Both the position numbers and the translations under genes were made by a program. The notes below the pieces were generated by a model. It searched no databases. It saw only the letters and a list, made by a program, of their open reading frames with translations, and had not been told where the DNA came from. Of a stretch of 64,000 bases of DNA, positions 16,288-24,101 are shown in pieces. The stretch's first letter is position 1; each line of letters opens with the position of its first letter. Source of the DNA: Planomicrobium sp. Y74 (lineage in GTDB: Bacteria > Bacillota > Bacilli > Bacillales_A > Planococcaceae); the NCBI RefSeq assembly GCF_003668635.1, contig NZ_RCWH01000005.1, forward strand, positions 248,001 to 312,000, read 5' to 3'.

Positions 16288-17298
16288 TTAAGTATTGTCT
16301 TGCTGTGTGATTGAAGTATAAATCTTCAGCAAAGCTTCCGCTTCGAAGGAAGGGGAATGGTGATCGGCCGCATATTGTTTGGCCTGCATGCCGATGCGTT
16401 GCCTTGCTTCGTTATTATTAATCAGCTTGGCTGCGTAATCAAGGAATTGATTTTGGTCATTATACAAATACCCGGTTTTTCCATTTTCAACCATTCCTTT
16501 ATTGCCAGGAACGTTAGAAACCAGAACCGGTTTTCCATAACCCATCGCTTCCAGAATCGCGGCGGGCTGCCCTTCTGAATGGGAAGTATTCAGCACGACG
16601 TCTGCTTTTTCAAAAACAGCGCCCATTTCGGCGTGGGGAATTTCACCGATATACGTCAGCCAGTCTGCATGTTCTTCCGCTAAAGCGAGTACAATGTCCG
16701 CTTCCGCTTGTTCGAGAATAGGGCCAGCCAGCCACAGGCGAATATTCGGAACCGCTTCACGCAATTTCTGGAGGGCGTGGATGGCAAACGGGATATTCTT
16801 CACTTTCCTTATGCCAGCCGGCAATACGAATAAAAAAGTGCCCGCTTCTTTTACGAGCTGCGAACTGTACGCAGGAGAAAATTCGCTGGTGCCTTGGGCA
16901 ACTGCAAAGACTTTTCCTTTGAATTGAGGGGCTTCCTGCAGCACAGTGGTTTTTGCAGCTTCATCAAAAACGTGGATCGCCTCGGCGCCTTCCAGTGTGC
17001 TAAGAACCTCAGGTCGTTTTTCAGGGTTAAAAAGATCCGCATTTAAATCAGTGCCGGTCATCGTGATGATATAAGATTTCGGTTTTTGATCAAGCTGCTG
17101 CAGAAACTGATGGAAATAATAGGCGTGAAAGCCGTGCACCAGGTCCGCTTCCGGTAATGTGCGGGCGCGGTTTTCTCCTGTAATTGAAACAATTTCAGTC
17201 CCAACACCAATTTTCTCCAAATTTGCTGCAATTCTTCGCACAGTCACGGTGTTGCCCCGGGGCTGCGGATAATTGGGCGCGGCCAATACTATTTTCAT
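16288..17298 (-). CDS. Family 4-like glycosyltransferase, SenB-like candidate
   Basis: A 336-residue GT-B glycosyltransferase. The N-terminal motif is APNYPQPRGNTVTVRRIA, then TMTGTDLNADL, LPAGIRKVKNIPFAI, IGEIPHAEM, and the donor-binding HSEGQPAAILEAMGYGKPVLVSNVPGNKG (E-x7-E). The TGTDL segment, the 'G-N-x-x-T' N-terminus and the position directly before selD recall SenB, the selenosugar synthase that uses selenophosphate and a UDP-sugar. It could equally be a cell-surface glycosyltransferase that is here by chance. The ATG has AAAGGA about 11 nt upstream. Family assignment is firm; the selenosugar function is inferred from context and motif resemblance recalled from memory. Confidence 0.7.
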   Translation of the reverse strand: MKIVLAAPNYPQPRGNTVTVRRIAANLEKIGVGTEIVSITGENRARTLPEADLVHGFHAYYFHQFLQQLDQKPKSYIITMTGTDLNADLFNPEKRPEVLSTLEGAEAIHVFDEAAKTTVLQEAPQFKGKVFAVAQGTSEFSPAYSSQLVKEAGTFLFVLPAGIRKVKNIPFAIHALQKLREAVPNIRLWLAGPILEQAEADIVLALAEEHADWLTYIGEIPHAEMGAVFEKADVVLNTSHSEGQPAAILEAMGYGKPVLVSNVPGNKGMVENGKTGYLYNDQNQFLDYAAKLINNNEARQRIGMQAKQYAADHHSPSFEAEALLKIYTSITQQDNT

Positions 17299-17449
17299 CG
17301 TTGATCCAATCCTTTATGTGTTTTGGCGTGAAGAATTAGCTGGATATAAAAAATGTCTCCATCTAATTATCCTGAAACTAGTGTAATTTGTCATCTTTAA
17401 CCACTTAATGATCTTTTATTTCAATAAAATCGTCGAGAATTGGGTGGAA

Positions 17450-17540
17450 CGCACGCAAAATAGGGTTAATCGCACGCAAATGAAATTAACCGCACGCAAG
17501 CAGTCCCTGATCGCACGCAAATCATTTTAATCGCACGCAA
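17450..17540. repeat. ~20.5-bp phased repeat array, CGCACGCAA type
   Basis: Five CGCACGCAA cores start at 17450, 17471, 17491, 17512 and 17532, spaced 21/20/21/20 nt, usually preceded by TTAAT or TTAAC. The array at 42763 carries the reverse complement with the same alternation. The change between 20 and 21 nt breaks any reading frame. Confidence 0.9.
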
Positions 17541-17566
17541 ATTTCCGCCAGTCTACTTTGTCATGG

Positions 17567-17592
17567 AAAAAGCCGCCGAATCGGCGGCTTTT
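17567..17592 (-). terminator. Terminator downstream of tRNA-Sec
   Basis: AAAAAGCCGCCGA/TCGGCGGCTTTT, near-perfect stem with T-tracts on both strands; leftward transcription of tRNA-Sec would end here. Confidence 0.7.
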
Positions 17593-17639
17593 GTTGCAAA
17601 TTAAAAGTTTGACTTCATAATTTTTAATTTGCCTGAACT

Positions 17640-17890
17640 TGAATGGTTCTATGTCTAGACTCCGGCGACCCAGCCCCTCGGGTCATAAGCCGGTCCTTGT
17701 CTAGACTCCAACGGCCAGCTCCTCGGACTTAAGTTGTCCTTCCTACACGGCAAGTTGCGCCATTTCGGAAGTTCATCTTAAGCTTTCGGAGCTGAACGGC
17801 CGTTTCCGCTTTTCGAGTCTCTGCGGTCAAGACCGCGACGCTGTTCCGTCTTATGCCTTTCGGAGCTGAGCGGCCGTTTCCGCTTTTCTT
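17640..17890. repeat. bcr-like interspersed repeat
   Basis: Two imperfect units. Each begins GTCTAGACTCC(A/G)(A/G)CG..., contains CCTCGGAC/CCTCGGGTCATAAG and ends GAGCTGAACGGCCGTTTCCGCTTTTC. The reverse complement of much of this occurs at 45486-45715. Non-coding, foldable; it resembles the widespread Bacillales intergenic repeats. Confidence 0.8.
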
Positions 17891-17898
17891 CTATGTAT

Positions 17899-17995
17899 TG
17901 GCGGGATCGTGTGGGAATCGAACCCACCGGACCTGGCACGCAGGTCCCTCAGGGTTTTGAAGACCCAGGAAGACACCAGTCACTCATCCAACCCC
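17899..17995 (-). tRNA. selC: tRNA-Sec (UCA anticodon)
   Basis: On the minus strand the 97-nt gene starts GGGGTTGG and ends ...CGATCCC-G-CCA with CCA encoded. The anticodon loop CTTCAAA carries TCA (17958-17960). A long variable arm, GGACCTG/CAGGTCC (7 bp), and the T-arm GTGGG-TTCGATT-CCCAC are clear. An extended acceptor/T stack and long variable arm are the marks of bacterial tRNA-Sec. It is divergent to selB, with 136 nt between. Confidence 0.95.
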
Positions 17996-18131
17996 ATAAT
18001 CAGTAAGCGATTTTAATTGTATATTGAAAATCACAGATTCGCAAGAAAGGAGTTTGGAACACTGTGCTTGAAACCATTCAGGCGGAAGCTTAAAGTTAAG
18101 ATACGACCAAATAGAGAAGACGGGTGAGCAC

Positions 18132-20030
18132 ATGGAGAAGACATATTATACAATCGGCATGGCCGGACATATCGACCACGGCAAAACGGCGCTGACGAAG
18201 GCGTTGACGAATGTGGATACGGACCGCTTAAAGGAAGAGAAAGAGCGGGGCATTTCCATTGAACCCGGTTACGCGCCATTCCAGACAGAAGATGGAACGC
18301 AGTTATCCATCATCGACGTGCCGGGGCACGAGCGTTTTATCCGCCAGATGATTGCGGGCGTGGCTGGAATCGATCTGGTGGTTCTTGTCATTGCGGCAGA
18401 TGAAGGTGTCATGCCGCAAACTGAGGAACATCTGGAAATTCTTCAGTTTCTGGGCGTCGAACATTGCATCGTGGCCATCACGAAAATCGACCGAGTCGAT
18501 GAAATTATGCTGGAGCTCGTTCAGGAAGACATTCAGGAACGACTTGAAGGAACGATTTTTGATGGAGCGCCGTATATGCTGGTCGACAGTTTATCGGGAA
18601 CAGGCATCGATCAATTGAAGTCAACGATCATCGATAGCCTGCAGGAGGTAAAATTCCGTGACGCCTATGGTTCATTCCGTTTGCCGATTGATCAGGTATT
18701 TACTGTTCAAGGACAAGGCACGGTTGTCCGCGGGACAATTTATGAAGGGGCAGTCCAAAAAGGGACACAGCTTACTTTATTGCCAAAAGGGCTGAAAGTG
18801 AAAGCGCGCCAGATTCAAGTTCATCATGAAGAGCGGGAAGAAGCGCGTGCAGGGCAGCGGACAGCGATCAACCTTGGAGGAATCGAAAAGACGGATGTAT
18901 TCCGTGGAAATGTTCTCGTAGCATCAGACCATTTTCTGGTGACCGACACGATCGATGTAGCATTGAATCTTACCAGTGGCGCATTTACGCCACTCAAGCA
19001 GCGGTCGCCGGTGAAAGTGCACGTGGGAACCTCGGAAGTGATGGGGAAAATTGTCTTTTTTGACCGCAATGAACTGGAGCAGACCGATGAGGAAGTTCTG
19101 TGCCAAATCCGGCTCGATGAAGAAATCGTGGTCCGACGCGGCGACCGCTTTATCCTGCGGCGGCCAACGCCGGTTGAAACACTGGGCGGCGGCTGGGTAA
19201 TCCAACCGAGAGGCGGCAAATACCGTTTCGGTCCGGAAACAATTGAGATGCTGCAGAACGTGATGCAGGGAACTCCGGAAGATCTCGTTGAAGAAGCGCT
19301 ATCGAAAAACATCCTGTTGGATCTGCAGCAGCTGATTCAACAAACTTCACTGGATGAACCGATCCTGAAACAAACCATTGCAAAAGGGGTGGAGGACGGC
19401 AGCTTGCTGGAAGTGAGTTCGCAGAAATTCAGCCTGGCCAAAACTTTCTCGAAGATCAAAGGGGAAATCGGTGGGCGTGTGGAAAGTTATCATACAGACT
19501 ATCCAATGAGGCCGGGCATGAGCAAGGCGGAATTGACCCAGTCGCTCAGCGCGGGGTATCCGAAGCCTTTTATTGAATACAGCCTGAATGCTTTGGCCGC
19601 TCAGGGAGAATTGAAGAAAACAGGACAATTCATCGCGCTCGGCACATTCGAACCGCATTTGCCGAAACAATGGAAGGTGCGTATGGAAGGAATCATTTCA
19701 GCGCTTGAAAAGGACGGCATCCAAGTGAAGAAATGGGAGCAGTATTTCGAAGGCACGCCTTTGCCGAAGGATGAGATTTCGGATTTGACGCTGTATTTAC
19801 TGGAGACGGGACAGGTTTACCGATTGCAGGATGATACGATGGTCCACCGCAATGCCGTTGAAGGGGCAGTTACAAAACTCATGCAGGACACTGCCGCGGC
19901 ATTCGGCTTGAAAGAAGCCAAAGATTCGCTGGATTTATCGAGAAAATATCTGATCCCGTTATTGGAATTGTTTGATTTGCTTGGGATTACAGAACGCGCA
20001 GAGGATCAGCGCCGCTGGACCGGTAAATAG
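18132..20030 (+). CDS. selB: Selenocysteine-specific elongation factor SelB
   Basis: A 632-residue EF-Tu-like GTPase with C-terminal winged helices. G1 is [11 protein letters not shown]3 DVPGHERF, G4 TKIDRVD, and ERGISIEPG lies in switch I. The EF-Tu-like domains II and III follow to about 350, and the C-terminal ~280 residues form the winged-helix tail that binds SECIS hairpins. It brings Sec-tRNA-Sec to UGA codons with such hairpins. GGGTGAG precedes the ATG. A small selenoprotein gene begins 16 nt downstream and selA follows, so selB, the Rdx gene and selA form an operon. Confidence 0.97.
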   Translation: MEKTYYTIGMAGHIDHGKTALTKALTNVDTDRLKEEKERGISIEPGYAPFQTEDGTQLSIIDVPGHERFIRQMIAGVAGIDLVVLVIAADEGVMPQTEEHLEILQFLGVEHCIVAITKIDRVDEIMLELVQEDIQERLEGTIFDGAPYMLVDSLSGTGIDQLKSTIIDSLQEVKFRDAYGSFRLPIDQVFTVQGQGTVVRGTIYEGAVQKGTQLTLLPKGLKVKARQIQVHHEEREEARAGQRTAINLGGIEKTDVFRGNVLVASDHFLVTDTIDVALNLTSGAFTPLKQRSPVKVHVGTSEVMGKIVFFDRNELEQTDEEVLCQIRLDEEIVVRRGDRFILRRPTPVETLGGGWVIQPRGGKYRFGPETIEMLQNVMQGTPEDLVEEALSKNILLDLQQLIQQTSLDEPILKQTIAKGVEDGSLLEVSSQKFSLAKTFSKIKGEIGGRVESYHTDYPMRPGMSKAELTQSLSAGYPKPFIEYSLNALAAQGELKKTGQFIALGTFEPHLPKQWKVRMEGIISALEKDGIQVKKWEQYFEGTPLPKDEISDLTLYLLETGQVYRLQDDTMVHRNAVEGAVTKLMQDTAAAFGLKEAKDSLDLSRKYLIPLLELFDLLGITERAEDQRRWTGK

Positions 20031-20046
20031 GGAAGGAGGGATTTCG

Positions 20047-20280
20047 GTGGCAATGAAAATCGTAATCGAATTTTGTATGCAATGAAATTATGCCCCCAAA
20101 GCCGCAAGTTTTGCGGAACAATTGTTTACCCATTTCCGGAACGATATCGCAGCGCTCGCACTGGTCCCGAGTTCCGGCGGAGCATTTGAAATACTGGTGG
20201 ATGGAACGAAAATCCATTCGAAACTGGAAACCAGGCAGTATCCGGAACTCAGTGAAATCATTCGAATTATTGAAAAGTAG
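20047..20280 (+). CDS. SelW/Rdx-like selenoprotein, CxxU motif
   Basis: With UGA read as Sec, a 77-residue thioredoxin-like-fold protein appears. The N-terminus is M-A-M-K-I-V-I-E-F-C10-M-Q-U13-N-Y-A-P-K-A; the rest has a LEFRNDI-like helix, LVPSSGGAFEILVDG, SKLETRQYPEL and ends in a helix. The C-x-x-U redox motif after the first strand and NYAPKA match the SelT/SelW/SelH (Rdx) family, normally C-x-x-C or C-x-x-U. GTG at 20047 is taken as start because AAGGAGGG is 6 nt upstream; the ATG at 20053 is the alternative. UGA is at 20083-20085 with a SECIS-like hairpin. Placement between selB and selA fits. Confidence 0.92.
20083..20116 (+). promoter_or_regulatory. UGA-Sec codon with bacterial SECIS-like hairpin (Rdx)
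   Basis: Perfect 6-bp stem CCGCAA/TTGCGG with loop GTT; the loop begins 23 nt after the UGA, with G first. Confidence 0.78.
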
Positions 20281-20347
20281 GTTGTCCGGAAGGCAGCTAT
20301 AGAAACTGCACTGCCTGCAAGAGCAACCGACAGATGGAGGATTTGAG

Positions 20348-21760
20348 ATGAAGCAATATTTGCGCCAGTTACCGCCCGTCCATGAATTGCAGAAAGACAG
20401 GCGTTTTGAAGATTTTTTGAATTCTTTCCAGCTCACTGCCGATCAAGGCACGAAATTTATCCAGCAGGAATTGAGTAAGCTGCGCGAAAGTCTGCTGAAT
20501 GGTGAGTCGGCTGTTTCGCCTTCTGAAGAAAATTTCAGAGGCCTGATTTTCAGCAATGCGGAAAAAAAAGCAGGCGAATGGAATGAAGACCGGCTTATGC
20601 GCGTCATCAACGGAACCGGCACGGTGCTGCATACCAATTTGGGGCGCTCACGGCTCAGTAGCCGGGCAGTCGATCACGTCGCAAAGGCAGCGCGTGACTA
20701 CTCCAATCTGGAATATCGCATCGCCGAAGGGAAGCGCGGTTCACGTCATGACATTCTGGAAGACCTGATCCAACAGGCGACAGGGGCCGAAGCAGCCATG
20801 GTCGTGAACAATAACGCTGCGGCAGTGTTTCTGATATTAAGCGCATTGGCGAAAAACAAGGAAGTCATCGTTTCCCGCGGCCAGCTTGTTGAAATCGGCG
20901 GATCGTTCCGGGTTTCTTCCATAATGGAAGAAAGCGGTGCGCATCTCCGTGAAGTCGGTACGACCAATAAAACGCATTTATTTGATTATGAAAACGCGGT
21001 CAACGAGGAGACTGCGATGATCATGAAAGTCCATACCAGCAATTTCGTCATGTCGGGTTTTACGGCAGCAGTTGAAACGGAAGAATTGGCAGAATTGAAA
21101 AAACGCCATGAAGGGCTGGTTTTCTATGAAGACCTCGGCAGCGGCGCGCTTTATGATTTCAAGAAGCACGGCATCGGGAGCGAACCGCATGTGCGGGATG
21201 TGATTGCAGCAGGCGTGGATATTGTCAGCTTCAGCGGCGACAAATTGCTCGGCGGCCCGCAAGCCGGCATCATCGCCGGCAACAAAGAACTCATTAATAA
21301 ACTTAAGAAACATCAGCTGGCCCGTGTGCTGCGGGTTGATAAAATGACGTTTGCCGCCTTGGAAGAAACGCTGAAAGCCTATGTGACCGGCGGCGATGCG
21401 GTGATAGAGATTCCGACAGTGCGGGATATCATGCGTTCTTCCGATGATATTGGACAGCAGGCCGAGAGCTTCATCTCAGCATTGGAATCACGCACAGGCG
21501 ATTACCGGCTGGAGTTGCTGGAAGGCGTTTCGCAAATTGGCGGCGGCACGATGCCGGAAGTCCAAATTTCCACACATCTGACAGCCATCCGCCACGAAAC
21601 GTTGCCGGCGCAAGAACTGGCTGCACGTTTGCGAGAAAGCCGTCCGCCGGTCATTACGAGAATTCAGGACGATAAAGTGTGCATCGACTTCCGTACAGTT
21701 CGTGAAGAAGAAATGGAAGAAGTCATGCAGGCCCTTGTAGATATTAACGCAATGATATAA
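20348..21760 (+). CDS. selA: L-seryl-tRNA(Sec) selenium transferase
   Basis: A 470-residue PLP enzyme of full length. Family marks are VINGTGTVLHTNLGRS, YRIAEGKRGSRHD, VVNNNAAAVFLILSALA, SRGQLVEIGGSFR, and the PLP Lys in SFSGDKLLGGPQAG. It converts seryl-tRNA-Sec to selenocysteyl-tRNA-Sec using selenophosphate from SelD. It is 67 nt after the Rdx gene on the same strand, with GGAGG before the ATG. Ends at a strong terminator. Confidence 0.97.
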   Translation: MKQYLRQLPPVHELQKDRRFEDFLNSFQLTADQGTKFIQQELSKLRESLLNGESAVSPSEENFRGLIFSNAEKKAGEWNEDRLMRVINGTGTVLHTNLGRSRLSSRAVDHVAKAARDYSNLEYRIAEGKRGSRHDILEDLIQQATGAEAAMVVNNNAAAVFLILSALAKNKEVIVSRGQLVEIGGSFRVSSIMEESGAHLREVGTTNKTHLFDYENAVNEETAMIMKVHTSNFVMSGFTAAVETEELAELKKRHEGLVFYEDLGSGALYDFKKHGIGSEPHVRDVIAAGVDIVSFSGDKLLGGPQAGIIAGNKELINKLKKHQLARVLRVDKMTFAALEETLKAYVTGGDAVIEIPTVRDIMRSSDDIGQQAESFISALESRTGDYRLELLEGVSQIGGGTMPEVQISTHLTAIRHETLPAQELAARLRESRPPVITRIQDDKVCIDFRTVREEEMEEVMQALVDINAMI

Positions 21761-21810
21761 AAAGAGCCCCGGCCAACCCTCTGTAAAAAAGAGGGGTGAC
21801 CGGGGCTTTT
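21761..21810. terminator. Bidirectional terminator, selA / patatin
   Basis: AAAGAGCCCCGG(CC)...(G)ACCGGGGCTTTT stem with an inner hairpin ACCCTCT...AGAGGGGT, in the gap of two convergent genes. Confidence 0.85.
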
Positions 21811-21841
21811 GTTACTCTTACGTTAAGTTAGACTAATAGAG

Positions 21842-22711
21842 TCAACTGGTTTCCACTGCTTTTGCCTGGAGCCAGTTTTCCATCGCTTCATAAGCATGTT
21901 GGGCATCCGAATAGCCCTGGCGATAAAGCTGGTCAAGTTTTTCGGGATCACGTTCAGCCCGTTTTACTTTAATTTCCCGGGATGGACGGATGACGAATAC
22001 TTTTCCTTCTCTTTCAAGCCGTTCGATTTCGTCCAATTGATTGTTATAAACTTCCCTGCGCATTTCGAGCGCGTGCGTAAGGCCCATATACTCTTTATAG
22101 AAATAACGGCCGGTTTTGGAGAAACGGGTCGGTTTCTTACGGTAACCTTTGCTTTTCGTCAGAATAATAACGGGCTTTTCAACGCCGTCCGCAATCGCCT
22201 TTTTGAATGGTATCGGATCTGCTACCCCGCCATCCATTAGCTGATGGCCTTTATACGTAACGGCTTTGGCCATAAAAGGCAAGGAGCTGGAAGCACGGAT
22301 AATCGACAGGATGTCACCCGGGTTTTCATTTTTTTCAAAATAAACCGGTTCACCTGTAACGCAATCGGTCGTGCCGATGACAAACCGCTCTTTTGCCTCG
22401 TGGAATGCCGGGAAATCAAATGGAACCAGTTTGTTCGGGATCTGGTCGAAAATCAAATCCATGCCGAACAATTCTCTTTTTTGCATGAGGTTGCGCAGGG
22501 AAATGTAATCGGGATGGCGGACATAATCGATCATCACCGATTTGTTTCTTCCCGGCTGCCTGGAGATATAGGAAGCTGCATTGCAGGCTCCTGCCGATAC
22601 GCCGATGACATAGGGGAAATAACGGTCTTTTTCCATGAAATACTCCAGTACGCCGGCTGTATATATTCCCCTCATACCGCCGCCTTCCAAGACTAATCCA
22701 GAATCATACAT
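21842..22711 (-). CDS. Patatin-like phospholipase family protein
   Basis: A 289-residue RssA/YjjU-like hydrolase. The oxyanion motif GGGMRGIY lies near the N-terminus, the nucleophile Ser in GVSAG(A) follows, and the dyad Asp lies in DGGVADPIP. Members hydrolyse lipid acyl esters. No signal peptide, hence cytosolic or peripheral. It begins MYDSGLVLEGGG, preceded by GGAGGGA. Monocistronic, convergent to selA; no link to selenium metabolism is apparent. Confidence 0.9.
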   Translation of the reverse strand: MYDSGLVLEGGGMRGIYTAGVLEYFMEKDRYFPYVIGVSAGACNAASYISRQPGRNKSVMIDYVRHPDYISLRNLMQKRELFGMDLIFDQIPNKLVPFDFPAFHEAKERFVIGTTDCVTGEPVYFEKNENPGDILSIIRASSSLPFMAKAVTYKGHQLMDGGVADPIPFKKAIADGVEKPVIILTKSKGYRKKPTRFSKTGRYFYKEYMGLTHALEMRREVYNNQLDEIERLEREGKVFVIRPSREIKVKRAERDPEKLDQLYRQGYSDAQHAYEAMENWLQAKAVETS

Positions 22712-22913
22712 ATCGATCCCTCCATATCAATTTAACGTAAAATCTCTAACTTCCAGTTATTTTTCTACATCATAACACATAATTTATTTTTCCTATAAAG
22801 GTTAAATTTTGGGAAGTTTGGTGGTACACTGTTGACAACGGGATATCAGCTGGCTAAGCAATGTGGCAAGGGTTTATTGCCAGCCTTTGAATAGGTAAAA
22901 GGAGTGTTGACAA

Positions 22914-23333
22914 ATGTACGGAAAAATATTATTGGCAGTGGATGGTTCCAATCATTCCCTCCGCGCGGCAAAAGAGGCAATCACCATTGCGGGCAACAAT
23001 CCAGACTCACAAATCACAATCGTTTATGTGGCAGACCATGACGATGCAAAAAACGATGTGCTGCATAGTGGAAGTACCGCAGAATTGGATTTCCAGCGGC
23101 GCAAAAAATTACAGCCGGTGGAAGAAGCGATTGCTGCAGGCAACATCAAACACCGTGTAAAAATTCTGCATGGCACTCCCGGACCGGCTATCGTGGAATA
23201 TGCCAATTCGGAAAGCTTCGATATTCTGGTCATCGGCAGCCGTGGCTTGAATTCTTTACAGGAAATGGTGCTCGGCAGCGTCAGCCACAAAGTGGTTAAA
23301 CGCGCAAACTGCCCCGTGCTGATTGTGAAATAA
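22914..23333 (+). CDS. Universal stress protein, UspA family
   Basis: A 139-residue UspA-domain protein. It opens YGKILLAVDGSNHSLRAAKEA, and the ATP-type loop GSRGLNSLQEMVLGSVSHKVVKRANCPVLIVK is typical of ATP-binding members (G-2x-G-9x-G-S/T). Predicted cytosolic stress protein; AAAGGAG precedes the ATG. Stands alone between terminators. Confidence 0.94.
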   Translation: MYGKILLAVDGSNHSLRAAKEAITIAGNNPDSQITIVYVADHDDAKNDVLHSGSTAELDFQRRKKLQPVEEAIAAGNIKHRVKILHGTPGPAIVEYANSESFDILVIGSRGLNSLQEMVLGSVSHKVVKRANCPVLIVK

Positions 23334-23341
23334 AAGAAGAC

Positions 23342-23369
23342 AAAAAAGAGCGCCGAGTCGCTCTTTTCT
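23342..23369. terminator. Bidirectional terminator
   Basis: AAAAAAGAGCG-CCGAGT-CGCTCTTTT stem between uspA-like and the recombinase-like gene, T-tracts both ways. Confidence 0.8.
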
Positions 23370-23384
23370 TCATGTCTGGATTTT

Positions 23385-23927
23385 TTAATTTTCCAGGTAG
23401 CGGTATAAGGTGGATTTACTGATGCCAGTCTGTTCTTTGATTTCTGCCAAATTGTACTTTTTGCTTTCGTACATTTTGATCGCTTTTTTGACATTGGCAT
23501 CGGGTTTTCTCGGGCGTCCCGCGTGCATGCCTTTTTCCTTGGCGACCGTAAGACCGGCCTTTGTTTTGGCGCTGATTGAATCACTTTGAAAGTCCGCGAG
23601 GCACTGGACAATTTTTTGGAAGGTAAACAAATTGCCCGGCGCTGTATCAATCTGTTCGCGGTGCGAATACAGCGTGCAGCCTTTTTGCTCCAGCGCATCA
23701 AGCAATTCCACGAGATGCCGCGTCGAATCTGCCAAAGCGTGCAAGCTTTTTACGATCAGCCGGTCTCCCGGTGCAAGGAGTGCCAGTGCACTTTTCAGCT
23801 CTTCTCTCTTCTTGGGAGAAGAATGGCTTTCAATATAAGCTTCATCACAATTCAAGTCAATAAACAGCTCTTTTTGCTTGTCACAATTAATATCCCCTTC
23901 TATGGGTCTCGCATAGCCAATCTGCAC
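23385..23927 (-). CDS. Serine-recombinase-like protein lacking the catalytic serine
   Basis: A 180-residue protein with the resolvase/invertase fold. The N-terminus reads IGYARPIEGD where recombinases have Y-x-R-V-S-T, so Ser of the active site is replaced. Conserved parts remain: GDRLIVKSLHALADSTRHLVELLDAL, AGLTVAKEKG, and the RPRK hinge followed by a C-terminal HTH (KYNLAEIKEQTGISKSTLYRYL). GTG start after GAGGAG. Without the nucleophile it is unlikely to recombine DNA, but may bind it as a regulator. Not flanked by inverted repeats or att-like sites. Related catalytically incomplete proteins are common in Bacillales, as I recall. Confidence 0.8.
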   Translation of the reverse strand: MQIGYARPIEGDINCDKQKELFIDLNCDEAYIESHSSPKKREELKSALALLAPGDRLIVKSLHALADSTRHLVELLDALEQKGCTLYSHREQIDTAPGNLFTFQKIVQCLADFQSDSISAKTKAGLTVAKEKGMHAGRPRKPDANVKKAIKMYESKKYNLAEIKEQTGISKSTLYRYLEN

Positions 23928-24101
23928 GGTTAAAACTCCTCGTCTAACATATTGCTTCTATTATAACATATTATTTTTCGGAAAAAGGACCAAAAAGGTT
24001 CCATTTTCGGATTCCTGATGATACACTATTCTCATTGTGAAATCGTGGCTCCGTAATCTGGGGCAGCACTCAAAATTGTACAACAAGAGGAGTAAGATAT
24101 C

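Larger units (their letters stand above)
17299..17898. other. Gene-free 600-nt gap with repeats
   Basis: From left to right: ~150 nt that should hold the glycosyltransferase promoter; the CGCACGCAA array (17450-17540); a terminator (17567-17592); a short AT-rich stretch; and a bcr-like repeat (17640-17890). No open frame with codon structure or a ribosome binding site was seen. Confidence 0.8.

Noticed and set aside
17450..17540. CRISPR-like array
   Set aside because: Cores of 9 nt with ~11-nt variable parts are far too short for CRISPR repeats and spacers, and no cas gene is present anywhere in the window.
23385..23927. Evidence for an integrated mobile element around the recombinase-like gene
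   Set aside because: The catalytic Ser is missing, and no terminal inverted repeats, att-like duplications or other phage or transposon genes flank it.
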